From: Cordia subcordata
Lineage: Eukaryota; Streptophyta; Magnoliopsida; Boraginales; Cordiaceae
DNA length: 64,000 nt
NCBI GenBank assembly: GCA_028554755.1
Contig: JAPTOF010000012.1
Coordinates: 2,064,501 to 2,128,500 of the forward strand
Direction: 5' to 3'
In this document: piece by piece, positions 1 to 12,441 of the stretch
Position numbering within the stretch: position 1 is the stretch's first letter
Layout: every line of letters starts with the position of its first letter
Position numbers and translations under genes: made by a program
The notes under the pieces: model-generated
Told to the model about the DNA's origin: nothing
Seen by the model: the letters and a program-made list of their open reading frames with translations, nothing else
Databases searched by the model: none

Positions 1-17
1 AGAAGTAAAATAGGTAC

Positions 18-3000
18 CAGTATAGTATTATGCAATTTTTTCCGAAGCTTCTCTCCTTCTACAATTTTCAACTCTGCATCAGCAAGACGGTTTTGTAGAT
101 CATAAATAATTTTCTTTTGTCCCTCAAATTCTGTCCTTGCTTCCACTGCTGACATATCAGACAACTAACACGATGCATATAAAACATTAGTGATCCTGTA
201 ATAATTAGATTAACAACAAATCTCCTGAGGCAACATCAACATTCCATATACAGATGCAGTTAGCCACAAATAACTTAAGAATAAAGCATTTCAACTATTT
301 GAATCAGGTTACCTGCAATTTCTTCTCAGCAAAAGCCAGTTGTTCCTGCAATCTTCTGATGAGTTCACTTTGAGATAAACATCTCGCCTGAGAAATATTA
401 GAGAAAGCCATGAATGACTGATTGCATCTTAGCCAGTTACAGGAGAAGGAAAAGTGCTGAGACCAACCTCCAGCTCATTGGTCTTTGTAGTTAACCCATC
501 TAACTCAGCAACTGATTTTCCAGTTTCTTCTTTGTGAGTTTCAAGATCTGCCATTAAAACCTGGACTCGTAATGATTGACGGTCACGATCATCCCTTACT
601 TGCTGTAATTCCCCCCTCAAGCATTGAACTTCGCTGGTTAAAGCTTCTTTTTGTCTCATAGCCTCATCTTGAGAAGTCTACTTAAATAAGTAATGTAAAT
701 ACTTTAAAAATTGCGAAATATAGAATATCAGCAAATGAAAGTATAATTCCAAAAACTGACCACCAATCAGAAAACACAGAATGCAATCAAGAAGAAAAGG
801 AAGGGTGGTTGTGAAAATGGCTCTATCTAAAATGCAGAAATTAGATTCTTTTCCATTCAAAAAGCTAGAATTGTTTGCGCACATCAAAACCCGGTGAAAT
901 CAAAATATAACACCATTACCAGATATACTGAAAAAAGATTCCAACTGAGTTAATAGCATGCAACATATTCTTTACTTTAGGATATATACAGCAGCTCATG
1001 CCATATCAGCTAGGAGCTAGGTCAAAGTGAAAGCATAATGAGACATGGTAAGTCAAGCCATCTAATATCTAAGTTATAGCATGACTTTCTTCTTAATGTT
1101 CTCTTATAGTTCTATATCTGTCCATCTACCAAATGCTGCAGTGCAGGCAGGCAGGTAATTTTGAACAGAGAGCAAGCTACAGTACTAGCACTAGAAGCAG
1201 AACTGCAGAAGTTGAATCTGTACTTAAATGAGTCCCTCAGTGAAACTCAGCATGTAATAATCAAATAAATAAATCAGCTTGAAGCAGGATAAGTAATTAT
1301 TGGAAAAGAATCTGAATGAAACTCACTCTAGAAGAAGAAAGCTGCTCCTGCACAGAGGTATAGTGTCCCCTCAAAGTGCTAAGGTTTTCCACAACAGCAG
1401 CCTTCTCTTTCTCCACTCGCTTAAGCATCTCATTAGTTGAAGCAAGCTCTGATTGAAGTCTACTATTATATTGTTGCAAGCTAGTGTTGTACTCCTGCAA
1501 CCTCTTATACATATCATTGAGAGACTGAATCTGCACGTCCCACAAAAGTATAAGTTAAATATTGATGGAAGGTGGTAGCTAAATCTGTATAGCTCCACTG
1601 GTTATCATGCCTAAGCTACCTTCTGATTGGCACCAGCATTATCCTGCAGAGCTCTCTTTAGTTCATCTTCAGCAGAGGCTTGTAATCTCTCTGCTGCTAC
1701 TCTTGCCTCTTTCTCTCTAGACAATGAATCTAATGCTTCCTAATAATTCGATACAACAATTTGTAATCAACAACTAAATCAACAAAAATATAGCTAAGAA
1801 GCCATTTTCCAGCAATCGATCCATAGGTTTCAGAAGTCAAATAACATTCTTCAACCAATCTTACCAACTTATCTGATTCCTCCTTTGCAAACTTTTCTTG
1901 TAGTGCCTGGTAATTTTTCCTTAATTCTGTTATTATCAAGCTCAATTCTTCTTCTTTTCCCTTCATAAGGGTCTCTGAGAGTAAGACAGATGTAATCTCA
2001 AGTCAGAAATTTTATATGAATTTCATGGACAACTAACTAACAGGCATCAAGCATACCCAAGTCAGTGCATTTCCTCTCTGCTGTTTCCAACAAATTCTTA
2101 AGATTCTCTTGTTCTGCAATATAGTTCCCTTCTTGTTGCTGGAACCACTTGATACAATGCTTAAGCCTCCGTATATATTCTGACATAAGGTCACATTTTT
2201 CCTAGAAAAATAAACGTAAACATCTTTAACACATATAAGCACATAACCCATATAAGTACAAAATGTATTCAAACTAAGACCATTTCAAAGTTAGCTAGTT
2301 ACATAAAACTGCTTCACCTTTCATTCATAACCATACAAAGCAATCCAGTTTGCATACCTTAACATTGAACTTGTTCTTGGTTTTTAACCTCTCATTTAGC
2401 AATGCCTCCACTTCCTCTTTGCTGAACTCAGTGATACCACAATCCGAGCCAGCAGTGCTCGGTGGCCCACTGCTTAGGCACGGATCTTGAGTTCCATTGA
2501 CTGGCGCAAACGCCTGCCGGATGCCCCTAGTAACCTGACCCTGCTGACTTGGTGGAATCTTCATATTCCCAATCCTTCTCCTCTTATCGACTGTAACTTC
2601 ATCCACCATGTACTTGCTCTACAGAACGATAATAACCGATAAAACTATCAAAACTTTAAGACTATTCGCCCAAAACCAATAACAGAAAAATGTGAATAAA
2701 TAAATAATTACTTAATTAATTAGCAAAATTAACAATTTCTTCCGCTAAACAGGTAAGGCAGTGCACGAAACTCCTGCTACGCACGGGTCCAAGAAAGTTG
2801 AGACTAGCAAAACAATGCTTTATATAGAAAACTGACACAAATTAGCCCAAAATCAGAAAAGCCAAACATTATATACTTCCATTAGAAACAAGAAAGTAAA
2901 AACCCATCAAATTGTTTGAAATTATTTGCCATAAAACCAACAAACACTCTTAAAACTAGTATCAAACAGTGTGTAAAAACCCATAAATTTACAAGAATTG

Positions 3001-3255
3001 TTTCTCACAAAACCAACCAAAAAAAAACCCGAAAAATTAGTACTAAAGACACGTAAAAAACCCAAACGGATTTGACATTTACACAATGCAACGAACTTCA
3101 AGATCATAACATAAAGAAAACCCAGAAGACACATCAACAAAAACAACGACAAATGTAAATATAATTAATTTTAAAAAAATAATTAGAAAAAATGGAGGGC
3201 TTACATTTGAAGGGCTAGTTGAAACGGGAGGCTTGTTCTGGTTCTTAGGAGCCAT
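18..3255 (-). CDS. ATK3: Kinesin-14 (ATK/KIN-14 type), N-terminal part, truncated by window edge
   Basis: Minus-end-directed spindle kinesin with a C-terminal motor. Nine exons on the minus strand: 3205-3255, 2358-2618, 2057-2201, 1865-1974, 1620-1739, 1327-1530, 468-677, 313-387, 18-164. All have GT..AG borders and consistent phases, giving about 441 residues. The start [10 protein letters not shown] opens the only ATG-led exon. A basic, poorly conserved tail ([13 protein letters not shown]) leads into a long coiled coil ([51 protein letters not shown]). The last exon stops just before where the family has its neck and the IRVFCRVRP start of the motor, so P-loop and switch motifs lie off the left edge. 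The family assignment rests on this coiled-coil signature. ATK3 rather than ATK1, ATK2 or ATK5 is inferred mainly from the neighbouring genes. No frameshift or stop is seen. Confidence 0.93.
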
Positions 3256-3420
3256 TTAGAAGAAGTTTTTCCACAAATTTAATGCTGTGTATAATGAGTG
3301 TATCTATCTATCTGTGATGTCTATGTAGAGAGAGAAAGCTTAATTTTAGTGAGAGAGAATGTGTTTTTCTAAACTCTCTCTGTGTGTGTGAGTGTGTTTT
3401 TTTGTACTTCTGGTGGGGCC
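3256..3420 (-). promoter_or_regulatory. 5' leader and core promoter region of the kinesin, CT-rich
   Basis: On the minus strand the bases upstream of the kinesin ATG are pyrimidine-rich, with CTCTCTC tracts and a CACACACACA/TGTGTG run around 3330-3400. This is common in plant 5' leaders. No clear TATA box or mitotic MSA element (AACGG core) was found, so the transcription start is not placed. Confidence 0.3.
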
Positions 3421-4369
3421 GCGGATTGAAATTGAAGCTTACAGATTTTGTATTGCTTTGAATTGCAGGAAGCTTAAGTGCTTAACCAACACTCCTATGC
3501 GAAAAATCAAAAGTTAATTGCTAATTTCTACTCCTAACCCTAGGCCCCAAAACCACAAGAAAATATGAATAATTCGAAACTTTACAAGTAGAATCGATAA
3601 TATATATTTATTATGAACAATTTTGAAATTTTATTTCAATGAGCATAATCGATACTCATTAGTGAAACACCTTTTGATGGCAATTTTGTAATATTGTGTG
3701 TGGTATGAGGTTAGATTTTGGATGTTAGAGTCGGGGTGGGGTGGGGGAGGAGCGTCGGGGGTTGAATAAAGAAATGAAAAATGAAAGAAGTTTTTGAAAA
3801 TTTTTGAAATGGGATCTGGCGGTATTGAGCGAAAGATTCGTTGGAATTGTATTAGGACGATTTTGCCCCTCACGCTTGACAATATTTCCAGATTCTGACT
3901 TTTCCCGTCCTTTTATTTTATTTTATTTTATTCTTTTGTTGCTTGGGGTTTGTTCAATAGAATGGCTAAAACGAGCCACATCTCGTTACGACATTATTAT
4001 CGTGTTATAAACGAAATTTGATAATCGAAATTGATTTAGATAGTTTTTATAATTAAATTGTCACCATTAGATCTTGCATATTTAAGTAATTAGATACATT
4101 CCTAACTAGTATAATGCTAAGAAGAATAGTTCCTATTTGGTCTAACTATAAGATTTCAGTAGTTAATTTATAGAACTTTTAGTAATAGAGTTTTAGATAA
4201 AAGTATTTTAAAATAAAAGTTATTAATTGCTTAGCTTTGTATTTTAAGAGTTGAACTATATTTTGACTTTTATATAAATTTTTAAAATAAATCAAATAGA
4301 CTATCTTAACTTATAAACTCACATAAAATAGTTTGAGTATTTAAAAATTGGGCAAAACAAACTCTAAAC
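3421..4369. other. Intergenic, no gene seen
   Basis: AT-rich spacer between the kinesin promoter and a transposon copy. Short open frames here have no recognisable domain or splice partners. A short TTTTA repeat lies around 3908-3932. Confidence 0.6.
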
Positions 4370-4777
4370 TAGAGGCGGTAAAACGAGTTAAGACTCCTGG
4401 GTCGACCTATTTAACTCGCCAAAAAAGAGGGGTAAAGTTGAGAATTGAATGACCCGTCAAACAAACAGGTCGACGTGACCCGACCCGCCAAATTGGCAAG
4501 TCGGGTTGGGTCAACCCACGGGTGGCCCGAGTCCGTTAAAATGACCTACCTAAATCCCCAACAAGCTAAAATGACCCGTGAACTCGACTAACTCGCCAAA
4601 ACGACCCATGAACCTGCCAAAGTGACCCGCCTAACCCACTAATCCATTAGGGTTGGTTTAGGGTTTTAATACCCATGACCCGCTTGTTAAACGGGTCTAC
4701 TCGGCCCCGACCTGCCAACCCTCCAAACTCACCATAGACGGGTCGGGCGATCCGTGGGTACCTGTTTGCCACATCTA
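4370..4777. mobile_element. Non-autonomous hAT-type element (GC-rich 'gggtcgggt' family)
   Basis: A 408-bp island with many GACCCG/CGGGTC words in AT-rich DNA. The ends are inverted: TAGAGGCGGTAAAACGAG on the left and TAGATGTGGCAAACAGGT when the right end is read on the minus strand. The flanks ctctaaac (4362-4369) and ctcagaac (4778-4785) agree at 6 of 8 positions, as a decayed 8-bp hAT target duplication would. It has no coding capacity. Confidence 0.6.
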
Positions 4778-4785
4778 CTCAGAAC

Positions 4786-7700
4786 TTCATTTATAGTTTT
4801 TAAAAGTTTAGATGTTAATTAGAATACTATGGAAGAGAAAAAATAGCTCTTTTATGTCATGTAGCTTATAGTAGTAAAATATGAATTTCAATCAACTATA
4901 ACTCTTGCGAACTATTTCATGTCTCAATATTGTTGTGTTCGTGTAATAGTTCGAAGTTTAAAGTTGATCACTTGTAAATCATCTAACACAATTGCAGCTT
5001 CTTTTTAGTTTGTAGTATTCTCGTAATTGCATTTTGAGAAAACTTAGAAAGAAAAGGAAATGCTATATTTACCTTTTTCAAATTTTCTACAAGCACGCTG
5101 TAATTTTCTACATCAATCGAGGGCATCTTGAAGTAGAAAAGTATGATGTATTTGCTTCCTAAAAATTCAATGCTTGGCAAAAGAAAATTAATATGATTAA
5201 AATTGAGGTTATGGAACTAAAAGTATCAAGTAGTTCTAGGTTCTACACTTCAAGTCATGCTAGTCTAGGTTTTTTGTCATATTTGTTAATTATTCCACCA
5301 TAAAGATTTATTGTATGCTCTGGTCATTTGGCAAAATATTAATGACACTAGTACAGGAAAAACAAACAAAAAATACTAAAAATCACTATATATGAGCTCT
5401 AACCTTATAAGATGATTCATGGATTTACACATTACTCTTATAATCTCTTGCAAAAGGTACAAACTTTGCATTGTAATCTAGTTGAAAGTCAAGTGTAGCT
5501 TAAAATATTAGTTGTGTTGAAAATTTTATAAAATTGAATGTCATATCATAATTTTTAAAGTATTATAGCATTTTTAAATGGCAATCGGCTAGAAGAAATT
5601 TCCTTAAAAAGCAATTAAAGAGCATATTTAGAAGCCTCCCCCTAGTCACAAAACTGAACTTGAGCTTCCAAACTAATATGATATGCCCCGACTTGACCTA
5701 CATTTTTGGGTCCAAGTATTGCCTAACCTAAAGAGATTGTCAATTTAGTTGGATTCCAGAGTCTTACCCACACGATCCCATTAAATTACCCGGCCAAGTA
5801 ACCTAATTCTATCAAAACTCCAAATTTGGTACTCCACTATTTGTGTTGTTATTATCTCATAAATAAAAAGAGACAAATTTCATCCAAATTCTAACCTCCA
5901 ATAATTTATAAATAGCTATATGTCATAAAAGTAAAGGTACACAATTCTCAATATTTTTAGTTCACACACTGTGTTTAATCTAATTGATCACTACTCGAGT
6001 ATCGAATTTCCTTTGAATGACATTATACTATTGTTGCTGATGCAACCTAATTAGCTTCTTAGTTGTAGTATCGGATTTCCTGTGACTGGCCATGTGACCC
6101 GACTAAAATATTAGTTGTAAGTTTGCAATCTCGTTCATATCACTCTTTGACTGATAATCTTTGTATTACCACAAACTTTTACACTTACAAAATAAACAAA
6201 TTCCACTCTCTTGCTTCTGTTGGGTGTCAAGAATTTTACACTTTACTTTTTCTGGAAACTTTTCCGGCAACTTTACTAAATTAAGGTGGAGAACATTAGA
6301 ACAGCAGTAGCCATCTAGCATGTGCAATTGGTAAAAGATGGTTGGCATTTCTATTCCTTTCTAGGTGTTCAGTGCCATCCTATGCAGCCTTTTTCCGTAA
6401 GCTTTGGAGAGGCTTCTTCATTAGCCATGTTACAAAAATCGAGTTCATTACTTGAATATATTTATTAATTAAAGCCTAGAAATCGAAAAATCTTAACCAG
6501 ACTGAAACTTATGATCACTTGTTAAAAAAATAAAATAAAACTATTCAAGCTAAAAGTCAAAACAAATCACACCTAAACATCTCTCTATAAACTTAACATT
6601 TTAAATGAGATGATAACTCGATATATATAACTTCGTGATCATCGATCTCGCTCGATCTGGGCTTATGCCAAACGTGTTGTGCTAACATTCGACTGAAAAG
6701 ATGTATAGTTTGGATAGCTTTTCAAACTCACACAAAAGTTGCTGCTAATAATAATAATGATAACAATCGTCTAGGCACCTAATACGATTAGACCACACAT
6801 CTCTAAAGCCATTGACGTTTACTGCTTGCCTTTTCTAGGTAACAGCATTTAATTTACTTTACTAGGGGGTTTGAATAATTTTGTCAAAACATTTATGCAA
6901 ATGGTAGCTCATATGCTGATGTGAATTGCACCGCCTAATTGTTTCATATACTTATTGCCAGAGTTACATTTAAAAAAACCAGCATAGACATCCACAAGGG
7001 GGATATATGACTTTTAGCGTGACTCGTGTCAATGTAAAAATATAAGGTAAACTTATATATAATAGATTAGAAAGTAAACTTGACCCTCTTTTGAATATAA
7101 CACATATAATGAGTTATGTGAATTGAGCTACTATTTAAAATATGATAGCGTCATTGTTAATGAACCAGGCCGGTGGCCTAAAACTATAGCTAACTCCATT
7201 TTGCCGCTCTGCGCTCACCATTTCTTCACTCTTAAATCATTTCTGCAAAAGATTTAACAATATCTTACAATTTCCCATGTTTTTTCTTCTTCATACGAGA
7301 TCAGAAGATGACAAGTGTTGATGATAGTAATATGCGTTAGTTAACCAATCTAGTTTAATTTAATCTCTTTAATTAGATTGAACATGTCTATTGGTTTGAC
7401 TTTTCACATTTTGTCATCATAGATCACTTTCAAGTCAAGCAATCAACATAAGAATAGTTTAAACACCATTTGAAAGGGCAAATGGCGAACTTCTGATGAT
7501 CAGTGGATTATGTCGTTCGAAGATGGAGAGAGTAATTGGACGGCCACAACAAAGACTGGTTCATGCCATTCTAGCTCTCGAAACATGTGTTACAATTAAT
7601 TTTTTAAAGTTGTTTTTAATGAAAATTGTATGTAATTAATAGAAGAGACGTCTATCAACAAAAATAAATAATATAGTAAATTGTATCGTTATATTACATA

Positions 7701-7858
7701 TGTTATATTTTAGAATAAATTTAACTTGATTTGAATTTTTCTTTCTCTGAGAAATAGAAAAGAGCTCAAAGTGAAAGAAGAAAACTAAGTAAGAGATTGC
7801 AGAAAGCTGACCCCAGGAGTTCAAGTTGATGTTGGAGCTGCGAAGATAAACAAAAAAG
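4786..7858. other. Intergenic, no gene seen
   Basis: About 3 kb of AT-rich sequence. Open frames are short (60-65 codons) and without recognisable motifs. I see no repeat structure with clear ends. Degenerate, undated transposon remnants cannot be excluded. Confidence 0.55.
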
Positions 7859-7931
7859 TGGAGATGCGGGGCATCGATCCCCGTACCTCTCGCATGCTAA
7901 GCGAGCGCTCTACCATCTGAGCTACATCCCC
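7859..7931 (-). tRNA. tRNA-Ala (anticodon AGC)
   Basis: On the minus strand the 73 bases fold as a standard cloverleaf. The acceptor stem is GGGGATG paired with CATCTCC (one G.T pair). The D-arm is GCTC/GAGC around AGATGGTA. The anticodon stem is CTCGC/GCGAG with loop TTAGCAT and anticodon AGC at 7896-7898. The T-arm is CGGGG/CCCCG with loop ATCGATG. The discriminator base is A and no CCA is encoded, as expected for a nuclear plant tRNA. There is no intron. The T-loop starts ATCGATG rather than TTCGA, so it is slightly unusual but still pairable. It supplies alanine for GCU and (through inosine) GCC codons. Confidence 0.95.
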
Positions 7932-9524
7932 TTGTTGTGTTTTGGAATACTTGCATTTATAAAGTTGAAAGAAGGAACCTTAGATTAGTAATTGGGCTCA
8001 TTTGAATTGTTTTTTTAAATAAGTTCTGAAAATTTTTTTTGGCAAGTTAAATTTTTTTATTTTTTTTTAAAAAAGCTAAATTTGAGCTAATTTAAAGTTC
8101 TACTCTTTTTTTTTTGGGAATCCTACCCCTAAGTTTATTACAAAATATTCGCTTTTCTTTACAAGGGGAAAAAATTAATGAAAAAGGTTAATCCAAACAG
8201 ACAAATAATATGAGGAAGAGAAGGAACCTTGGATTAGGAGCTGAGATTATTTTATCTATCTATCTTAACACATACATCAATTTCAATGATATATATATAT
8301 ATATATATATATATTAATTCTAGTTTATATCATCTTTTGTTTTTTCCCCTTTATTTATTCCATCTTTGTTCTCATTTTCTCTTTTTAATCTCAACAAACC
8401 AATATACAATAAATCAATTTTGTATCTTAATTACTCACATATACTAGATTACAGATACTATTCCAAATTCAAGAATGTTGGGTTTCACTTCAACTACGCG
8501 AAAAAAGGAAAATAAAACCTCTTATAGACTGAACTCTCTTCTCTTTAAGTTCCAAGTTGTTTTGGGGCGGGCTGATCAAATTTTTCTTCAGCACTAGTGG
8601 CAACGAAGTTTTTAGTAATTACTAAGGGGAAGGAAGATCTTCACTTATTTCATTTATTTAGTGCCTCTAGTGAAGCACAACCCACAACAAACGAAGGGGG
8701 GTCTTTGATTTGCAGAGTAAGGCCTACTTTCTCTTTTATGGCAAAGATCTCTCCACACCAAAAAAATCGAATCACAATGGATCAAAGCCCTCCTTGTTAT
8801 TCTTATTAAAAGCAATCTAGCTAGGTGAGAAAATGAAGATATTAATTTAATAGACTAATTCATAAAGTATGAGTTAAAGACTTAATCAAGATAGAGTAAC
8901 TTGTTTTTGAATTCGGAATCTAGTATTCCTAATAGCTCATTTGCACATCGGGCCACATTTTTTTTTTCTATTTTTCATTAGGCATTTTAGGAAAATAGGT
9001 ACAGTGTCTCTTGCTTGGTAGATGTAATACTCGTACAAAGACGTACAAAACAGAATTGCTTGGTTGTATATGAGAGTTCATCTTAAATTTCTGTTTAACT
9101 TTTAGTGGTAAGAATTTTCTTTACGGCATGTAATTTGCACGAAGAATGCGCACAAAAAAAGTTGCTTGATTATATATGAGAATTTATCCTTAGATAATGT
9201 TATGATGTTTCAAATAAGACGTTACCATATTTCAGAAAGAGATACAACGATTATGACCTTTCTCCCTTGATTTATCTATTTTAATAAGCACATATCTTTT
9301 ATTTACTAGATATATTCAACAAAAGTTCATAACCTACCTTCTCTAATTGAACTAAAACTAATTGTGTAATTGGCAGGCTCTTGACCCAAGGGAGGGGGAA
9401 AAAGAAAAAGAGTTGGCAAATTATACCTTAAAGTCGTGATTAGATTTTTTCATAACGTCTGATCTAAATAGTTAAACTTGTTCAATCTCGTTCATAACAA
9501 TATATCTATGTTACGATATGAACA
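7932..9524. other. Intergenic with (AT)n microsatellite
   Basis: Contains poly-T tracts and a perfect (AT)13 run at about 8289-8314. A 70-codon frame at 8597-8809 (plus strand) has no recognisable domain and no splice partner, so I do not call it a gene. Confidence 0.55.
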
Positions 9525-11097
9525 TTAATGTTCCGGAGACGCACTGCAACCCGGAAGAGTTTTGGGAACTCTGATCTCCAGAAGTTTATCATTATACAAA
9601 GTTGCCTCCGTTTTGCTCCCATCTGCATTTGCAGGCAGTTCAAGCCTTCTAACATAGCCATGTTCCCACCAGTCGCTGCATCTCCAATCTTTTGTCCTGC
9701 AGGACTCTCCAGGCTGCCTCCAGTCACCGCTGATCTCTACAACCTTCCCATCATCAACACACACTTGGATGCTATTTTTGCCTACTGATCCTATTCACAA
9801 AATCCAAAAGCGTGTGAAAAGAAAATTCACCCTCTTGGCAATAAACTTGCAAGAGAATCTTCACTATCAAAAGACCTCGGAATAAGCAGCGATTTTGTAA
9901 TGCAGCTACCTATACTAAGAGGTCATTGGTTGCGGTTTTAAACTACTGGTTATGTGGAAGATATAAATTTAAATAAAAATATTTAAAAAATAAAAAATAT
10001 TAAAAGGGTTAGGGGCGATTCTAATAACCGCCCTCTATGCATAACTAAAATAATAAATAATTACATCATCCTTCACTTATGCCTCAAACATTATATCTTT
10101 TGCAGCTATATAACTTTATAATTACACTACTTATTAATCAAGCTAAGAATTTATTCATAAACTATATGGCATTAACATTAGTCACTTAGTTTTTTAAAAA
10201 AAAGGTTATATATATAACTATAATTAGCCGTGCTTTTTTTTTTTTTTTGAAAAACCACCACTTATTTCTACTTTTAGCGGTGGTTCAATTGCTGCCTATA
10301 GTAGTATAGGCAGCGATTTTTAGAAAATTGTTGCCTATTCTTAAATTTTTTTACAGTGCTTGTGGACTGTGAAATCTTGGCCTTATCCTCAACCCTATAT
10401 GGATCTATGGTGTCTGGTGAAATTACTCTCTCTCAATAGCCCCAATAAAATTGATGATAATTGCACTAAAAACCTCATTTTATTGTGCTAAAGTTGATGC
10501 TAGACTTTTATGTATCCTAATAATTTAATTATCAGGAGGTAAAATAGACAAAACACTGGGGAGTTTTTAATTTAAAGCAAAAGTAAATTGGCAATATGCT
10601 TTGGGGTAGACATACATGAAGCAACATGAGCTAGGGCTAAAGAACGAATTCTGAATCTCTTTGTAACATATAACGTTACAAAAGAGACTAAGTTGTAAAC
10701 AGTCTCAATTATTTCATGACAACATCACAAGGGATCAAAGTGATCTGTTTACGAAGTAGATTCTTTATAAAGAAAATTTAACAAACTCACCTGGTATTTC
10801 TGCTTTGAGAACATAATCTGAATTTGTTTGAAACCAGTCAACACTATTCTGACCAGAGCTACGGACACTACACAACAACACACTAGCATCAAACTCCCAA
10901 ATTGGAAACGCATCAGATGGATCAAAGAACTTGCCAAACAGTAGAGGACTGAAAAACGATCCATCACCAAACACCTTATGCACTGTCGAATCCCCTTTCG
11001 CCATGAAGGTCGAAAAGACCTCTTCCTTTAGTGGAATACACCATTTGTGTTTGTTTGGATCATCAAATTGAGTTTCAAGCTTTTTGCAACTGGTCAT
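9525..11097 (-). CDS. HSP21.7: Class VI small heat-shock protein (HSP21.7-like)
   Basis: ATP-independent holdase of the HSP20 family. Exon 1 is 10791-11097 and exon 2 is 9525-9790 (minus strand), giving 190 residues (184 with the alternative acceptor, see findings). Exon 1 encodes the class-specific N-terminus (MTSCKKLETQ, VHKVFGDGSFFSPLLFGKFF, DPSDAFPIWEF) and the first strands of the alpha-crystallin domain (VDWFQTNSDYVLKAEIP). Exon 2 completes it (VGKNSIQVCVDDGKVVEISG, WWEHGYVRRLELP, NDKLLEIRVPKTLP). The two halves join in phase with a donor GTGAGT. Length and layout fit the class VI type, which has no cleavable targeting peptide, so cytosol is expected. The 1-kb intron contains a transposon end (9888-10358). 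A TATA box sits at a typical distance upstream. In Arabidopsis the homologue lies beside ATK3 and FH5 (from memory). Confidence 0.92.
9888..10358. mobile_element. CACTA-like (En/Spm) element remnant inside the HSP21.7 intron
   Basis: Read from the minus strand, the right end starts CACTGTAAAAAAATTTAAG, a CACTA-type terminus. Behind it are subterminal words typical of this superfamily: GGCAACAATTTTC, CGCTGCCTATAC, TAGGCAGCAATT and ACCACCGC. Related words (AGCAGCGATTTTG, CTACCTATACTA, TTGCGGTTTT) stand near 9888-9940 in the opposite sense. The left terminus itself is not clear and I see no 3-bp target duplication. It has no coding content. It lies fully within the intron and does not touch the splice sites. 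Confidence 0.45.
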
Positions 11098-11161
11098 TAA
11101 AGGTGCAGAAGAAGCTGATCAGCTCACAGAAATGTTGAAGACAGTTAATAGAGTTTCGGGT

Positions 11162-11170
11162 CTTTTATAG
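11162..11170 (-). promoter_or_regulatory. TATA box of the HSP21.7 gene
   Basis: CTATAAAAG on the minus strand, 65 bases before the ATG. It is preceded by GATGAAACT and followed by a short leader. Clean nGAAnnTTCn heat-shock elements were not found in the 100 bases upstream, so heat regulation is not shown by the sequence. Confidence 0.5.
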
Positions 11171-12441
11171 TTTCATCAAGTTTTTCTTTTCTTTTCTTAT
11201 ATTTTTAATTGATTAACAGCGTTTTTTATCTACGTACCCTGAATTGTGATTCAAACACGAGACTCGTAAGTCTAAAGATCGAGAATAAGTTCTCATGGAA
11301 TATGTGGAAGGCCATAAAGATGAAAGAATCTCTCTTTTCTAGATCATCCTGCTTGTTGCTTGTTAAAGAATGGTTGACAAGCTGATAAGGCACGTAACAG
11401 TAGATTCCCTTGTGCATGCCCAAGCAAACTGAGTGGCCATGTTAATGGCATATATACTAAGAATTTCAAAATGGCTCCCACTCTTGTGTGTTGATTCTGT
11501 TTATCTATATCTCTATCAGTTCCTTAATTTCATATTCTATGTGTTGCCCTTTCAAGGCTTTTGTTTTATATTTTAAAATTTTCAAGATTTAAGAGCCCAG
11601 ATACAAACTATATATTTATGTATGTATGTATGTATCATAGATAGTGCTACACGTCTCTGTTACCTTATATAAGTTGTTAAGTATTTATGTATTTTTAGAT
11701 TAAAAAAAACAATTTGCTCGTTCTAAAAACATAAATAATTCGCATAATTGTTAAAAGTATACATTATATTCCCACCAAAAACAAAGGACGAATCCCCACT
11801 ATACACTTGCGAAAGGCCTAAATTACATTTTGTTATACTTGTTTGTTACCTTACAAAATTTGTTAAGTATTTACGTATTATTACTTAAAAATAATTTACT
11901 CATTCTGAAAAATAAGTAATTCGTGTAATTATTGCTAAAAGTATACTTTATTTTCCCCACCAAAAACAAAGGAACAATCCCTACCATACACTTGCAAAAG
12001 ACCTAAATTATAAACAGAAAAAAGATAATAGAAAAAATAATGAGGACCTCCTCTCTGTCTAACGTAGTGTGAAAGGAATAAAAAGAAGAGAGAGTGGATG
12101 TCTATTTTGGTCATCAAGCACTTACTCCCTTTGCTTTTTCTCCAAAACTTTTACGTAAATGGTATTGATTTCTTCAACATAACTGATCGAAAAAGGAAAA
12201 AAGAAAGAAAGAAACAAAGAGTATCATGTTGGTAGAATTGCATATGCAAATTAGTAATTGGAATCTGATTAATTATATTGAATGGTAAAGCTACTTTATG
12301 AAGTTATGACAAGTGTGTTTTACCCTCTAACACACGTAATATTGATAGCAGATATAATGACTAAGGATCTTTCTGTGGTTTGCTTTACAAAGTTATGTGA
12401 CAAGCTCAACATCAGAGATTCGGCTTCGTTTGTAGGGACGT
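11171..12441. other. Intergenic, contains a tandem duplication
   Basis: No gene seen. Two diverged head-to-tail copies of a unit of about 185 bp occupy roughly 11645-11829 and 11833-12010. Both carry TTGTTAAGTATTTA, CCACCAAAAACAAAGGA and a CACTTGC(G/A)AAAG(G/A)CCTAAATTA end. Confidence 0.6.

Noticed and set aside
8597..8809. 70-codon plus-strand frame, possible organelle-derived insert
   Set aside because: No match to an organelle gene that I recognise and no supporting signal.
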